This document shows positions 23,320-35,597 of a stretch of DNA of 64,000 nucleotides, in pieces. This DNA is from Inga oerstediana (taxonomy: Eukaryota > Streptophyta > Magnoliopsida > Fabales > Fabaceae). Each line of letters opens with the position of its first letter. Position 1 is the stretch's first letter. The position numbers were made by a program, and so were the translations under genes. The notes below the pieces were generated by a model. The model worked only from the letters and a program-made list of their open reading frames with translations, had not been told where the DNA came from and did not search any database. The stretch spans positions 66,325,061 through 66,389,060 of the forward strand of contig OY723399.1 in assembly GCA_963210345.1 (NCBI GenBank), given 5' to 3'.

Positions 23320-24280
23320 AGAACCTTACTCGAGTGCAGTATGGCTCACTCGAATGCATTTGATATTTTCACGTTCTAGCTTCCTCTTGGGCAAACACTC
23401 GCTGCTCTTCACTCGCATCTGCTCGAGTGAATTCTAGACATCACTCAAGCACAACACGTCCTGCTCGAGTGTGCCTCTTGTTTTCACGTACATGCTTCTT
23501 CTCGGGTTAACACTCTCATGTCAAAACTTGCATGTGCTCGAGTGAGAAATAGTCTAATGCTCGAGTATGGATCCTAGTGCTCGAGTGTTGTAAGTTTCTT
23601 CACGTTTCAGCTGCTTCTGGACATCACTCGCACAACGTTTTTCACGAGTTCGTTTTTGCACTCGCGGGTGATGTGGGGCCACTTTAGAAAAAAATTATTT
23701 ATTTGATTCTAATGATGTATCATAAGAAAGCTCTTGCCATATGCATTCCAATGCAGAAAGAATCAGCTCCAAACTCGTTGTGTTTGCAAGTTATGATCGA
23801 AAGAGTGTCTATTCCGCTAGACTGCACAAGCGTCAATTTCCAGAAGGCATAGCTAGTAGAATATATGTTCAAATTAGGAAAATTACCTATCCATGGAAAT
23901 CTCTTTGAGTCTAGTTTCATTTGGCACTAGTCTCGTCTCAATCCGATGTGTGGTTTGTAAGTTATGCTCAAAATACCGAACCTGTGTTGAAAAGTGACGG
24001 TGATTTCACTGTCTTCTTCCACAGATCATATCTCCTTCATTTAAGCTTCTTTCAATGTGATCTTGATGGACATTTTACGTGTTGGGAGTCTTTGTTCATA
24101 TGCCACCGGTTTCGGGTCAATCCGACGTGTGGTTTGAGAGATATGACCAATACCAAACCTCTGTCAGGCTGAACGTAAAACAGAGTAGAACAGAGTGTTC
24201 ATCCCGTGCTCGAGTGTGTTCATCCGTGCTCGAGTGAAACACCTCTGGCACTCGAGTATTTGATCCGCGCTCGAGTAAAA
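23320..24280 (-). repeat. CTCGAGTG motif array (S1 LTR)
   Basis: About a dozen copies of TGCTCGAGTG/CACTCGAGTR and variants, in two clusters (23320-23680 and 24200-24280). They lie in the U3 part, upstream of the TATA-like box in the element's orientation. Confidence 0.85.
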
Positions 24281-24510
24281 CTCCTCTAGAAGTGTCATAA
24301 CTCACATATAAGTCATCTTAGCTTCGTATTAACCTATTCCAACCATCATTTGATCATAGAAGCCTCCGGTATCATCATAAAAACCTCCAGTATCACTTCT
24401 AACAACTTGAATCTTGATATTCCTGATAGAACTTCCAAGTTCTTCATTCTTCAATATCTTTCTTTTTGATTTTCCTCTTGATAATCATTCTTCATAATCC
24501 GAGTAGGCAT

Positions 24511-26680
24511 TGTAATATCCCGAATTTTGGGATTGGAGGCTTGAGAATAAGCCTAAATTAAGTAGACTGCTAAGCCCCGGTTTAGTAGATGTCCCAAATT
24601 TATCCCCTAATGATTTCTATATCTTTGGGGTATTAAGAAAGTAAAATGATAAATTTTGGAGAAAGTAATTATGTTTTTGGTGAAATCGCCTATGAGGTAG
24701 TAAGCTTGTCATGTTCATTTAAATGACCAAATGATGGTCAAAAATTATGAAACTTTACAGGATGAAAGTAAACATCCTAAGCTTTAATTTGATAGGTCAT
24801 ATGACTCAATTAAAGCTATACACAAAAAGATATGAATTTTGGAAGTCAGCACAGAAAAACTGTGAAATTTCTGGAACAATATGCAAAGATTGAAATTCTG
24901 GGAATTTTGTGATTCCATTAAGCAAAAGTCTATATTTTTCCTTGAAACTAGACTCAATAAGTGTTCTATAGGCTTTGGAATCACCTCATTTCGATTTTTC
25001 TAGAATTATTTATGATTTTTCAAAGTTTGGGCAGAAATCTGCCAGAATTTTGTAAAAATCCGAAAATTGAGAAATTATCAAATAAATAAAATATAATATT
25101 AGATATTAAAATAAAAAGTCATCATCTTCCTCCCTAGCTCATTTCTGACGTTCAGCAAGCTGCATATAGAGAGAGAAGGTGTGGAATTGTAGAGAGAGAA
25201 AGGAGAAGAAAAATCACAAGGTAAGCCGATTTCTCCGACGATTTCGCTCCTAACGCGTATAACTCCGATCCTAAACTACTCCTCTTTGTTCTTTAAGGTT
25301 TGGAAAGCTCAAATTTGGTGTTTTCAAAGTTAGGGTTTTCTGCCATTTTTGGGAAAATCTTGTTGGAGCTTGAGGTAACTTCCAAACCTTCGTATATTGA
25401 CTATTCTAGCTGCTGTGGGCAATTTAATCGGTGAAATTTCGCCGGATTGCCATTGGTTTTAATTTTTGGAAATGGGTATGTGGGGCTGTTATGCTGCCCA
25501 AATTGATACTAAATGGTAGTTGTAACCTAATGGAATAGTCAATAAAGTGGTTAGGAGTAGAAAGGAACACGTTTACGGAGCCGAAACCGAAAAACCCCGA
25601 TTTTCCCTAGAAAACACATATATTTCGGTCAGGGGTCTAAATGGGTCTTAGAGTTGGATTTTCAATGATTTGATGGTTCCATTGGATTCAGGAGGGAAAA
25701 TTAGGTGGGGTTACAGTTGGGCACTTTTTCAGAAAAGGCCGAGAAAGCATAATTACGGAAACGCCCCTAAAACCCTAAAAGTAGGGCTGCCAAGGGCAAT
25801 TTCGTAATTTGACATTGAATTTGATAATTCCGAGTCCGTAAATGGATTCCTTGGACGAAAATATGTCAGGATAGCCCAGGTTAGAATTTCGAGAAAAGTA
25901 CAGCCGGACCGGGTATGATGGGGCCGGGTCCCCGGGGGTATTTTAGTAATTTTTCAAGATAGACTCATATAACCCCCAGAAACACTATGGAAGTGTCTAA
26001 ATAGTACATTTGACATTGTAGGATCGAATATGGAGCCCTGAGCTGTTGGCACGCATTACGAGGCATGCGTTTCGAGGCGGAAAAAGGGTTAAGGTAGGGG
26101 ACTTACCTTATTTGCATGTATTTGATATCTTTGCTTGTGTAATGATGTATGTGATTGCTTTACTTGATTGTGTAGAGCATATTTGAATAAATGAAGCTCT
26201 GTTTGTGTTTTCGCTGTGGCCATAGTCTTGTTGTATGAAACATTGAGCATGCAGAAATGTCATTATGGAGCATACATCTAGATAAAGCTAACATGTCATA
26301 CACATAGCATCAATCATGCATGCATTATGGTATCTGTTTCCTACTGAGATTCTCTCGAATCTCACCCTCCCCTACCAACAATTTAGATAGGAGACGACAG
26401 AAGATATGCTGAAAACAATGCAGAGAGCCATATGAGGGGACTGCAGTGGTGGAACGAAGACGAGAAGATATCTTCGTTTAACTGGGATGGGTTTAGACAC
26501 CATGGTAGCTTTGTACGGCTACATTATTTGAAATTATCAGGTACGAATCCCCTATGGGGAATATATGTAATCATGCACATATTATCAGTATAGTTATGTT
26601 ATTCCTGTGTTGCCTACCGAACCGCATGTCGTTTTCCGCGAATACTCTGGTAAATGTGAAATAAAGATAATGGTGTGACA
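24511..26680 (+). repeat. 5' LTR of the young gypsy derivative
   Basis: Starts TGTAATATCCCGAATTTTGG and ends AATGGTGTGACA; 2170 bp, essentially identical to 30251-32420. It contains no CTCGAG array, unlike the LTR it landed in. Confidence 0.95.
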
Positions 26681-26683
26681 TTT

Positions 26684-26695
26684 TGGTATCAGAGC
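26684..26695 (+). other. primer-binding site
   Basis: TGGTATCAGAGC, three bases after the LTR end; initiator tRNA-Met type. Confidence 0.9.
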
Positions 26696-27569
26696 AAGGA
26701 TTCTGGCCACAGAATTGTCTGCTCAGAGTAAGTGCGGTGGTTATGGCAACAGGATGGTATACTGATAAGGTCTTAATTACACAGTGATAGGAAATATGCA
26801 TGGACAAAAAGTACCAAAGGAGGGTATCTTTCCGATTTATGAATCTGCCCTGAGAAATGGCGAGTACTGAAGGGCCGTTAGTGGTGCAATACTAGACGAG
26901 AATGGTCTAAGGATATTGCGGAACCTAAGGATATGGTACGGCCAAGGCTAATGTGCGGTCCACACTCAATATTTTGGTGACCGGAGATAGCCGGCATGTC
27001 TTTTGAGACGAGGGTAGTCACGGGGTACCCGTGGACGGAAACAGTAGAAGCCGGTATCCACATTTGGGCACGGGTACAAAAGAGTTAAACGTGCTCAACC
27101 CAGTAAAATGCCATGATGGGTGACCCCCTGGGAAGTTGTTGCACATGTTATGTCATATTATGAAAAAAGAGTAAGACATGTTGTACAGTAGTTCAGAGGT
27201 TGTGTGTTGTTGCAGGCTTTCTTTGACTACTGTAAACACCTGTGATATGTTGTTTTTGGGGTACCTATGCACCCAAAACTTTGTGAAATGACAGATAAGC
27301 CCATGTGTTTATGTGTAATTTACCTCTTTCTTGCTTCATATAGTGAAACATAAAGGTGGTAAGACTAAGAGATTTAGATGCTGGGCAAGGTCAGGAAGTT
27401 AGACCTAGCCTAATACAGCAAACACAGGGCAAGAGAATAGAATAGCAAACAATGATCAACGATCATCAGGAAGGTTATCCTGGAAAGGCCAATATAGTAA
27501 CTATAATCTCTCGTACACTATGTGATGATTAATATGTTGTATGTTCTATATTCTGTGAATGAACAGGTG

Positions 27570-27895
27570 CCTAGGGCACATTACCTAGCTGTAGTCTGGG
27601 ACTTAGCTGAGGTACACGAACATTACCTGGTTGTGGTTGGTGCCCAGCCGAGGTACACGAATATTATCTAGCTGTGGTGCGGGAAGTGTATATGTACCGT
27701 CCGATGGGAAGTGTATATGTACCATTCGGCCTAGTAAGGACCCAGCTATGATACACGATTTACCTAGCTGTAGTCGGTGACTCGGCTGAGGTACACGTAA
27801 GGGTTTCAACTGGATGGTTGGCCCTAAACCTTGTGTACACACACGGATTGTTGTTTTAACTGGGTGTTTGGCCCTGAACTTTGTGTACACACACG
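27570..27895 (+). repeat. tandem repeats (~42 bp and others)
   Basis: ATTACCTAGCTGTAGTC…GCTGAGGTACACGAA recurs at about 27581, 27624, 27665 (partial) and 27760. It is followed by two copies of a unit ending GTGTACACACACGGATTG (27831-27900). Confidence 0.75.
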
Positions 27896-28139
27896 GATTG
27901 ATGTGATTTTCATTTTACACTATATGGTGCATGACATATTTATCTATCACATTTTCTATGGATGATTGTGGGTTACTATGGAGGGCCATGTGGTGTGAAT
28001 AAAAAGGCACCCTACCCGATGAGGTTGCTAGCCACGTCCTAAGGGACTCGGGTATGAGGCTAAGAAAGGCTACGGGTGTGATAATGAAAAAAAAAGGGAT
28101 GAGATGTTTATATCGAAATTTCCCAGAACTCAGCATTAT

Positions 28140-28440
28140 GCATGGGATGATGATTGTGAAAGGAGCTTCAGAGAGCTGATGATGAAAATTTATTAAAGTA
28201 CCAACACTTATAATCCCAGATCCATAGTGGGCCTTTGTTGTCTTCACTAATGCTAGATGGCATGGATTGGGAAGGGAATTGAATCCCCAGATGCGAGCAC
28301 GCATAGATCGAGATGAGAATTGAGCCGAGTGAGGGCATACGCATCTCGTCAGCTGAAGCTTCGGGAATTGAACTATTCCATCCATAATCTTGAGTTGATG
28401 ATAAGAATGTTTGTATTGAATCAAGAAACGTTGCCTTTAT
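28140..28440 (+). pseudogene. RT-RNase H remnant 1
   Basis: Translated segments VFTNARWHGLGREL (about 28225-28270) and YASRQLKLRELNYS (about 28340-28380), followed by HNLELM, match the gypsy RNase H region (usual form TDAS..GLG and YASRQLK..E.NY.THDLEL). Stops and frameshifts separate them. Confidence 0.7.
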
Positions 28441-28484
28441 GGCATAATTGTGGAGTTGTACTGCGACCACAAAGATTGAAAGTT

Positions 28485-28780
28485 CTGATTGGAAAGGGCT
28501 ACCTACGGTGAAATTTGATCGGAGAGGGCTACCTACGATGAAATCTGATCGGAGAGGGCTACCTAAGGAAAGTTCTGACCGGAAGGGGGCTGACCAGGTG
28601 TATGGGCGCCTGTGTGAAGCACCGAGTATAGAACCCTAGAGTGCAGCCACCGTGACGATGAACCCTAGAGTGCAGCTACCGTGATGATGAACCCGCGAGT
28701 GCAGCCACCGTGATGACTAATCTTAGAGTACAGCTGCCATAAAGTTGAATCGTAGAGTAGGGCTACGAAAACTTTGGCCC
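28485..28780 (+). repeat. tandem repeats (~30-35 bp)
   Basis: GGAGAGGGCTACCTA-type units occur three to four times (28490-28590). CCTAGAGTGCAGCYACCGTG-type units occur about four times (28630-28780). Confidence 0.75.
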
Positions 28781-29284
28781 TTAACGATAGTGCATTGTAA
28801 TGAATCCCACAGTGAATGTGTTTTCTTGAGATAAGAGTTTATAGGGATCAGAATGATTCAAGTTCAAACGGGTAAAGAGTGGGCACAGAGGAATATAGAT
28901 TGTGGGTGCCGTCAGGTGTCATGGGGAGGTTCCTGTGAGACTCCTATTAAATCATCCTGACATTATTAAAGCTCATATGAGGAGATAGACCTCAGAGTGG
29001 GCAGCGGAAGTGTGATAAATCTAGGTGCAATTTTGAAACTTACAAGAGGGGTTGATGTTCGCACCATTATTGATAATCCCAAAACATAATATGGCCTTGA
29101 TGGTCAACAGTGTTACAGTATATGTGATGAACAGTATTACACCCTGAGTGGTGTACAGTATGACATCCTGCGTGGTGTACAGTATGATGACATGTATGGT
29201 CAACAGTCACACAACCTTTGTAGTTTGTGGTAACACATGTGAACTGGAATTGGGATAAACCCTAGTGTAGTAGGGTAGAATGGT

Positions 29285-29410
29285 GGCGAATACCTCTCAA
29301 CAGCACCAGTGATAACAGTCCCAGATCAACAGTCGACCTTTACGGTCTACACAGATGCAAGTAGGCATGGATTGGGATGTGTTCTGATGCAACAAGGTTG
29401 AGTAGAGCCA
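29285..29410 (+). pseudogene. RT-RNase H remnant 2
   Basis: Reads APVITVPDQQ then TFTVYTDASRHGLGCVLMQQ and a stop. This is the same domain as remnant 1 but better conserved (TDAS intact), about 1.1 kb further on. Two copies of one domain in the same orientation mean duplication or recombination inside the element. Confidence 0.75.
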
Positions 29411-30239
29411 TGAGCATCTCTACGGCTATAGCCTCACAGAATGAATCATCCACTTGTGATATAGTGTAAACAGTGGATGGTCATATAGTGAATAGTGCAC
29501 ATCGTATGGCTAGTGAATAGTTCACACAGTACGGCCAATAAGGGTCAAATAGTCATTTGATCCTGAACACCGAATAGGTAGGCATAAATTACAGAAAGTG
29601 TACAAGTTTGTATAAGGCGGTAAGACCCGATGTGCAAGGTTGCATAGGGTGGTGTCTCTGGGCTGTAAGACCTGTGTGTCCAGTACTGTGGTTGATGCCT
29701 AGTGCGATGACATTAGACCAATGTGTCTAAGGTAATGTTTTGAGGTTGGCAGAACACCCAAACTGTACCAGGTTGTAGCGGAGGCAGTAAGACCAGTGTG
29801 ACCAAACGTTTTGGTGTCCAATAGTACCTTGTTTCACATGAGGCGTGATATTCTACCATGGGAGGAATCTAACGAAGTGAACCATGGCCGGCTCACTAGC
29901 TCAACCTCGTTGACTAGAGGTGTGGGACATCCAAAAGACCATGGACTCGAGTGATGATTGGGCCGTTACAAAAAAAAAAAAAGTGATCGTGTGAATTCGG
30001 GTAAAGTCTCGAAGAGGCTGTAAGGCCTATGGAACCAAGCGTTGTGGGAACCTGTGTTTGATTGCACGCTACATACTGTATATAGAAAGGATGATGAATA
30101 TTGAATACTATCTGAGATTAGTAATGGAAGTACGACTATGGTATTACATGGCTTATGAGCCTGCATGTGATAATAGAATGAGATAGGATTAATCCCTAAG
30201 TTGTAAACGTTCAAATTTCGAGGACGAAATTTATTGAAC

Positions 30240-30250
30240 GGGGGGAGAAA
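30240..30250 (+). other. polypurine tract
   Basis: GGGGGGAGAAA immediately before the 3' LTR; it primes plus-strand synthesis in LTR retrotransposons. Confidence 0.85.
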
Positions 30251-32420
30251 TGTAATATCCCGAATTTTGGGATTGGAGGCTTGAGAATAAGCCTAAATTA
30301 AGTAGACTGCTAAGCCCCGGTTTAGTAGATGTCCCAAATTTATCCCCTAATGATTTCTATATCTTTGGGGTATTAAGAAAGTAAAATGATAAATTTTGGA
30401 GAAAGTAATTATGTTTTTGGTGAAATCGCCTATGAGGTAGTAAGCTTGTCATGTTCATTTAAATGACCAAATGATGGTCAAAAATTATGAAACTTTACAG
30501 GATGAAAGTAAACATCCTAAGCTTTAATTTGATAGGTCATATGACTCAATTAAAGCTATACACAAAAAGATATGAATTTTGGAAGTCAGCACAGAAAAAC
30601 TGTGAAATTTCTGGAACAATATGCAAAGATTGAAATTCTGGGAATTTTGTGATTCCATTAAGCAAAAGTCTATATTTTTCCTTGAAACTAGACTCAATAA
30701 GTGTTCTATAGGCTTTGGAATCACCTCATTTCGATTTTTCTAGAATTATTTATGATTTTTCAAAGTTTGGGCAGAAATCTGCCAGAATTTTGTAAAAATC
30801 CGAAAATTGAGAAATTATCAAATAAATAAAATATAATATTAGATATTAAAATAAAAAGTCATCATCTTCCTCCCTAGCTCATTTCTGACGTTCAGCAAGC
30901 TGCATATAGAGAGAGAAGGTGTGGAATTGTAGAGAGAGAAAGGAGAAGAAAAATCACAAGGTAAGCCGATTTCTCCGACGATTTCGCTCCTAACGCGTAT
31001 AACTCCGATCCTAAACTACTCCTCTTTGTTCTTTAAGGTTTGGAAAGCTCAAATTTGGTGTTTTCAAAGTTAGGGTTTTCTGCCATTTTTGGGAAAATCT
31101 TGTTGGAGCTTGAGGTAACTTCCAAACCTTCGTATATTGACTATTCTAGCTGCTGTGGGCAATTTAATCGGTGAAATTTCGCCGGATTGCCATTGGTTTT
31201 AATTTTTGGAAATGGGTATGTGGGGCTGTTATGCTGCCCAAATTGATACTAAATGGTAGTTGTAACCTAATGGAATAGTCAATAAAGTGGTTAGGAGTAG
31301 AAAGGAACACGTTTACGGAGCCGAAACCGAAAAACCCCGATTTTCCCTAGAAAACACATATATTTCGGTCAGGGGTCTAAATGGGTCTTAGAGTTGGATT
31401 TTCAATGATTTGATGGTTCCATTGGATTCAGGAGGGAAAATTAGGTGGGGTTACAGTTGGGCACTTTTTCAGAAAAGGCCGAGAAAGCATAATTACGGAA
31501 ACGCCCCTAAAACCCTAAAAGTAGGGCTGCCAAGGGCAATTTCGTAATTTGACATTGAATTTGATAATTCCGAGTCCGTAAATGGATTCCTTGGACGAAA
31601 ATATGTCAGGATAGCCCAGGTTAGAATTTCGAGAAAAGTACAGCCGGACCGGGTATGATGGGGCCGGGTCCCCGGGGGTATTTTAGTAATTTTTCAAGAT
31701 AGACTCATATAACCCCCAGAAACACTATGGAAGTGTCTAAATAGTACATTTGACATTGTAGGATCGAATATGGAGCCCTGAGCTGTTGGCACGCATTACG
31801 AGGCATGCGTTTCGAGGCGGAAAAAGGGTTAAGGTAGGGGACTTACCTTATTTGCATGTATTTGATATCTTTGCTTGTGTAATGATGTATGTGATTGCTT
31901 TACTTGATTGTGTAGAGCATATTTGAATAAATGAAGCTCTGTTTGTGTTTTCGCTGTGGCCATAGTCTTGTTGTATGAAACATTGAGCATGCAGAAATGT
32001 CATTATGGAGCATACATCTAGATAAAGCTAACATGTCATACACATAGCATCAATCATGCATGCATTATGGTATCTGTTTCCTACTGAGATTCTCTCGAAT
32101 CTCACCCTCCCCTACCAACAATTTAGATAGGAGACGACAGAAGATATGCTGAAAACAATGCAGAGAGCCATATGAGGGGACTGCAGTGGTGGAACGAAGA
32201 CGAGAAGATATCTTCGTTTTACTGGGATGGGTTTAGACACCATGGTAGCTTTGTACGGCTACATTATTTGAAATTATCAGGTACGAATCCCCTATGGGGA
32301 ATATATGTAATCATGCACATATTATCAGTATAGTTATGTTATTCCTGTGTTGCCTACCGAACCGCATGTCGTTTTCCGCGAATACTCTGGTAAATGTGAA
32401 ATAAAGATAATGGTGTGACA
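30251..32420 (+). repeat. 3' LTR of the young gypsy derivative
   Basis: 2170 bp; same start and end as the 5' LTR, with one visible difference at 32220. Followed by the TSD GGCAT and then the rest of the S1 copia LTR. Confidence 0.95.
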
Positions 32421-32629
32421 GGCATCTCCTTGACTATCTTCAATTTCTTTTCTTCTTCTTCCTCTTGTTCATTTTCATTAATTCAATCTTCTTTATTCTT
32501 TGCTTGACTAATCTACAAAATATGTAACATTAAATATAGTAGTTAGTCAAAGAAATACATTATATAAACTTTTTGCTCTTATCATTTCATATCTATATTT
32601 GACATCATCAAAACTAATCATATCTAACA

Positions 32630-33671
32630 AAATCATCCTCTATGAATGTGGTGTGTGGCCACTCCTATGAGATATTGACAAAATCTTTAGAGCATTCATT
32701 ACACACTAGGTACGCGCATGGCCGATACAATGTGCAAAACCGCCATTGACAGCGAAAATGTTATAATATAATTTGACCATTAATGCCTCTGGTACACACC
32801 CAGATTTGTTTGTTCATAGAAGTAGGCTTCACTGACATTTCTGTGTACCAAGTCTTATTGATCTAAGTCTAGTTTATAGTTCTAAGAACCACTAGATACA
32901 ATGGTTATATCCATAGGTGTAACTCAGCAAATAGAGTGTTTTCTTTAACACATGTGGAGGATTGTTGTAAATATTGCATATGGGTGTGTCAAAGAAAGAG
33001 TCTCTCCAATATTATGGAATATGTTTAAATAAAGAGATGCATTTTAAGAAATCTCGATATTATGAATTAAGGGATTTATGTTGGTTCATAAATCAACATG
33101 GTTTATGAAATTAACATATAGTTATGACCTTTTAATTGAAGAAGTGTAGTCTTTAAGAGGCATCATTTCAAGGTATCGATTCAATAGCTATAAATACCTC
33201 AATTTTGACACCATTTAAATAAGAGAAATAGGAGCCTCGGTAATATCTTATTGAGTTACTTTATCTTTCGCTAGTTTTACTGCCCTGTATCCTTATATGA
33301 AGAGTTCATTTAATCCTGGAGAGATATAGCTTCCTATTAATTGATGGGGTTATGAAATATCTCTTAAGGATAGTGTCCTCGGATATGATTCGAACCAAAT
33401 ATTTTTTTGTTTCTTTACGGATTTTGCCAACATTGTTTGCTCGGTTGAGTGTTTTTCCCGCTATTATGCTCCGGTGACACAGGCGATAATTCCTTTCATT
33501 TTCGGATGGTTTCGCCCATCCAGCAAATAAAGACATGGGTGGAAATTGATCGAGCCTTCTATTAGGGATTCTATGAACTAGACACCAAAATTGAGGTAAT
33601 GCTTTTTCTTTTTTCCTTTTCCAAAATAAAAAAGGATTCTAGCATGCGCAAAATTATTTGAGTGAAAGAAC
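32630..33671. other. no gene recognised
   Basis: Host-like AT-rich DNA to the right of the S1 LTR. A 76-codon minus-strand frame (33306-33536) has no recognisable domain. Confidence 0.45.
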
Positions 33672-33767
33672 CTGTAATTTCATCATTTATAAAGCGATAG
33701 AAAGATTTGTTGTCTGAATAAGAGAAACCAACTGCAACTGGTGATTCCATGTATATCATATGTGCCT
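33672..33767 (-). pseudogene. serine carboxypeptidase-like (SCPL) single exon
   Basis: On the minus strand, TTGCAG|AG opens a 96-nt exon. It reads AHMIYMESPVAVGFSYSDNK, then SFYRFINDEIT, and ends at G|GT. The ESP.GVGFSYS block is diagnostic of S10 serine carboxypeptidases, where it lies ahead of the catalytic serine, and NDEIT is typical of the SCPL40-50 group. The usual glycine of the ESPxGVG block is changed (ESPVAVGFSYS), as a V-A exchange. No neighbouring exons with the catalytic Ser, Asp or His were recognised within about 1 kb on either side, so it looks like an isolated relic with intact splice borders. A gene with very long introns cannot be excluded. Confidence 0.75.
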
Positions 33768-35597
33768 CTGCAACAAAGAGAAGATCAATCAGCAATTTGG
33801 ATCCAAATTAATTACAGTGTATATATTGGTTGCTGGTGTGTTTTCTTGGACTGACCTTTGTTCCAACTGAAATTATTCTTTATTTGTAGTAGATTGTTTC
33901 CAATAGGATATGGATACAAATTTGCATTAGCACAAAAAACCTATATGGGTTATAAAGACCTTAATTAAATTTTGTCAGTTTTGTTACAAAATCATTACTC
34001 TTATCTATTTAAGGTTCCATTTTTTAGCCATAAAATATTTAATTATATAATAAATTATGTGTTTCAATATATGACTTTTGATTATACAATTTATTAATGT
34101 ACGTATGTATGTTTTACTTATTTTTTTATGTTATATAACTGTGTGATGTTATAATTTTAATTTTATAAGAAAATTTATATAATCTTATCCTTTATTTATA
34201 ATTATCACAAAAACTAATGTCTTTTTTAATAATTTGACTATGAAAGAGTGGTTCCGATTTTAATATCTAAACACTATCATTTCATTAAAATCAATTTTTT
34301 TTTTCAGAATCTATTCTACTCATAATCTATTATCTAAAATCATTTTTATCACTTTTTTTTGAGAAACTATTTTCTAAAAACTAATCCAAATACACTCTTA
34401 TTCAGAAATATTCAGAAATGGTAGTATCATGATTTTATATGTAAATCTATTTCTCCTAAAGACTATAGTCCTTCGTATGATTCCATTTACCATCCCCCCA
34501 ACTAATTTTTTTTAATAGGCTTTCGCCAATATTCCCAAACATTTCTTGATTACATGTATAAAATCTTTATTCTGTTAAGGCATAGAAAGAAAATAACATG
34601 ATGCTTAATCCTTCTCCTACACTAGAAGTAAAGCATTCTTCAGAAAGAAGACAGTTCAAGAGCATCAAACATTTGCAACATATAAGAAACTGTAGAAAGA
34701 ACGGAAAGAATTAGAACTAGATTCTGCAAAATCTTTAACTCCCCATACCCCATAACGAATGGTATTGGTAATAACATCTATTAGGACCTCGCAAAAGGTA
34801 TCCCAGGCCAGTACAGTACAGATTCCTCTGTCCCAACAACTTCAAATGATAACAGAAAATGTCGCGGTAAGGCCTCAACAAAATCATGGCAGATAAACAT
34901 AAAAAATCCAAGAAGTCCTACTTTCACACTATAACATGCATTGGCATTCGTGATAGGCATAATTACACTTGCGCCCTTTTCAGAAAAAAAAAAAAGGCTT
35001 TTGATCTTAGCTTCGATATTCCACATTTCCACCGAAACCGAAAGCCACATCACCTTATATATATAAATGGTTTATGTCAGGAACAGAATAAAGTAAAGTT
35101 GACCAACGCCTCTCCCATTAGGCGTTGTGGTCATCGAAATGCCTTTAGGCGCTTCTCCCCCCTCCCCATCCGAATTGGACTCTCGCCGCGGCTGTATCCC
35201 GAATGAAGTAAAATAGAAAGGAAGCATTTAGAAAAAAAAATGTTAAAAAAAATCCCTCGTTAAATATTTATTATCTAAAAGTAGTTAAAATTGGATCGAG
35301 AGCCAGGTTCTTTACTGTACAGCTTTTTGTTATATGTATTTTTTTTGTCGATAAGGATATCATTAATAATAGGTATCAAGTTTACATATTGATGAGATTA
35401 AACAAAATAATTATACATCACAGAACATCAATCTGGACCTTCTCCTATTATATCAAAATGTTCCATAGATGGACGTGTATAAAATGAGAAATATTTGCAT
35501 ATAATCAAAGATAATGTTCATAAGGCTGAAAATAAGTTGCATATAACCTTGTTCAGAGTGAAAACAAACACATTTGTAGCTAAAAATATATTGTGCA
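33768..35597. other. no gene recognised
   Basis: Mostly AT-rich. 34780-35210 is less AT-rich, with a minus-strand TATA-like box (TTTATATATATAAGG, about 35055-35069). It could be a promoter for a minus-strand gene, perhaps the SCPL relic, but no coding exon was found next to it. Confidence 0.35.

Larger units (their letters stand above)
26696..30239 (+). other. non-coding interior of the young gypsy derivative
   Basis: No ORF exceeds about 170 codons, and the longest are antisense without recognisable motifs. The interior consists of tandem-repeat blocks (27570-27895, 28485-28780, about 29090-29200) and two separate RNase H-like remnants (28140-28440 and 29285-29410). It is a rearranged patchwork rather than a simply decayed gag-pol. 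Confidence 0.8.
24511..32420 (+). mobile_element. young non-autonomous gypsy (LARD-like) element
   Basis: Complete element of 7910 bp: LTR 24511-26680, PBS 26684-26695, non-coding interior, PPT 30240-30250, LTR 30251-32420. Perfect 5-bp TSD GGCAT at 24506-24510 and 32421-32425. Both LTRs are 2170 bp, and a line-by-line visual comparison found one mismatch (A at 26480, T at 32220). No usable gag or pol remains, so the copy must have been mobilised by proteins from another element. The PPT context (GAGGACGAAATTTATT… before the G run) and the LTR ends are those of Tekay-like chromoviruses. Confidence 0.95.
21103..32629 (-). mobile_element. Sirevirus-like copia element (family S1), truncated; its LTR is split by a gypsy derivative
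   Basis: On the minus strand the 5' LTR starts TGTTAGATATGATTAG at 32629, runs to 32421, is interrupted by the element at 24511-32420, resumes at 24510 and ends CTAACA at 21915. The PBS (21901-21912) and a gag ORF follow, and then the element stops near 21103. The LTR totals about 2.8 kb and belongs to the same family as the solo LTR at 48932-51854. Everything 3' of gag is missing. Confidence 0.85.

Noticed and set aside
27915..28424. 169-codon antisense ORF
   Set aside because: Antisense to the RNase H remnant of the young gypsy derivative; no known motif.
33306..33536. 76-codon minus-strand ORF as a host gene
   Set aside because: No recognised domain, splice context or conservation evidence.
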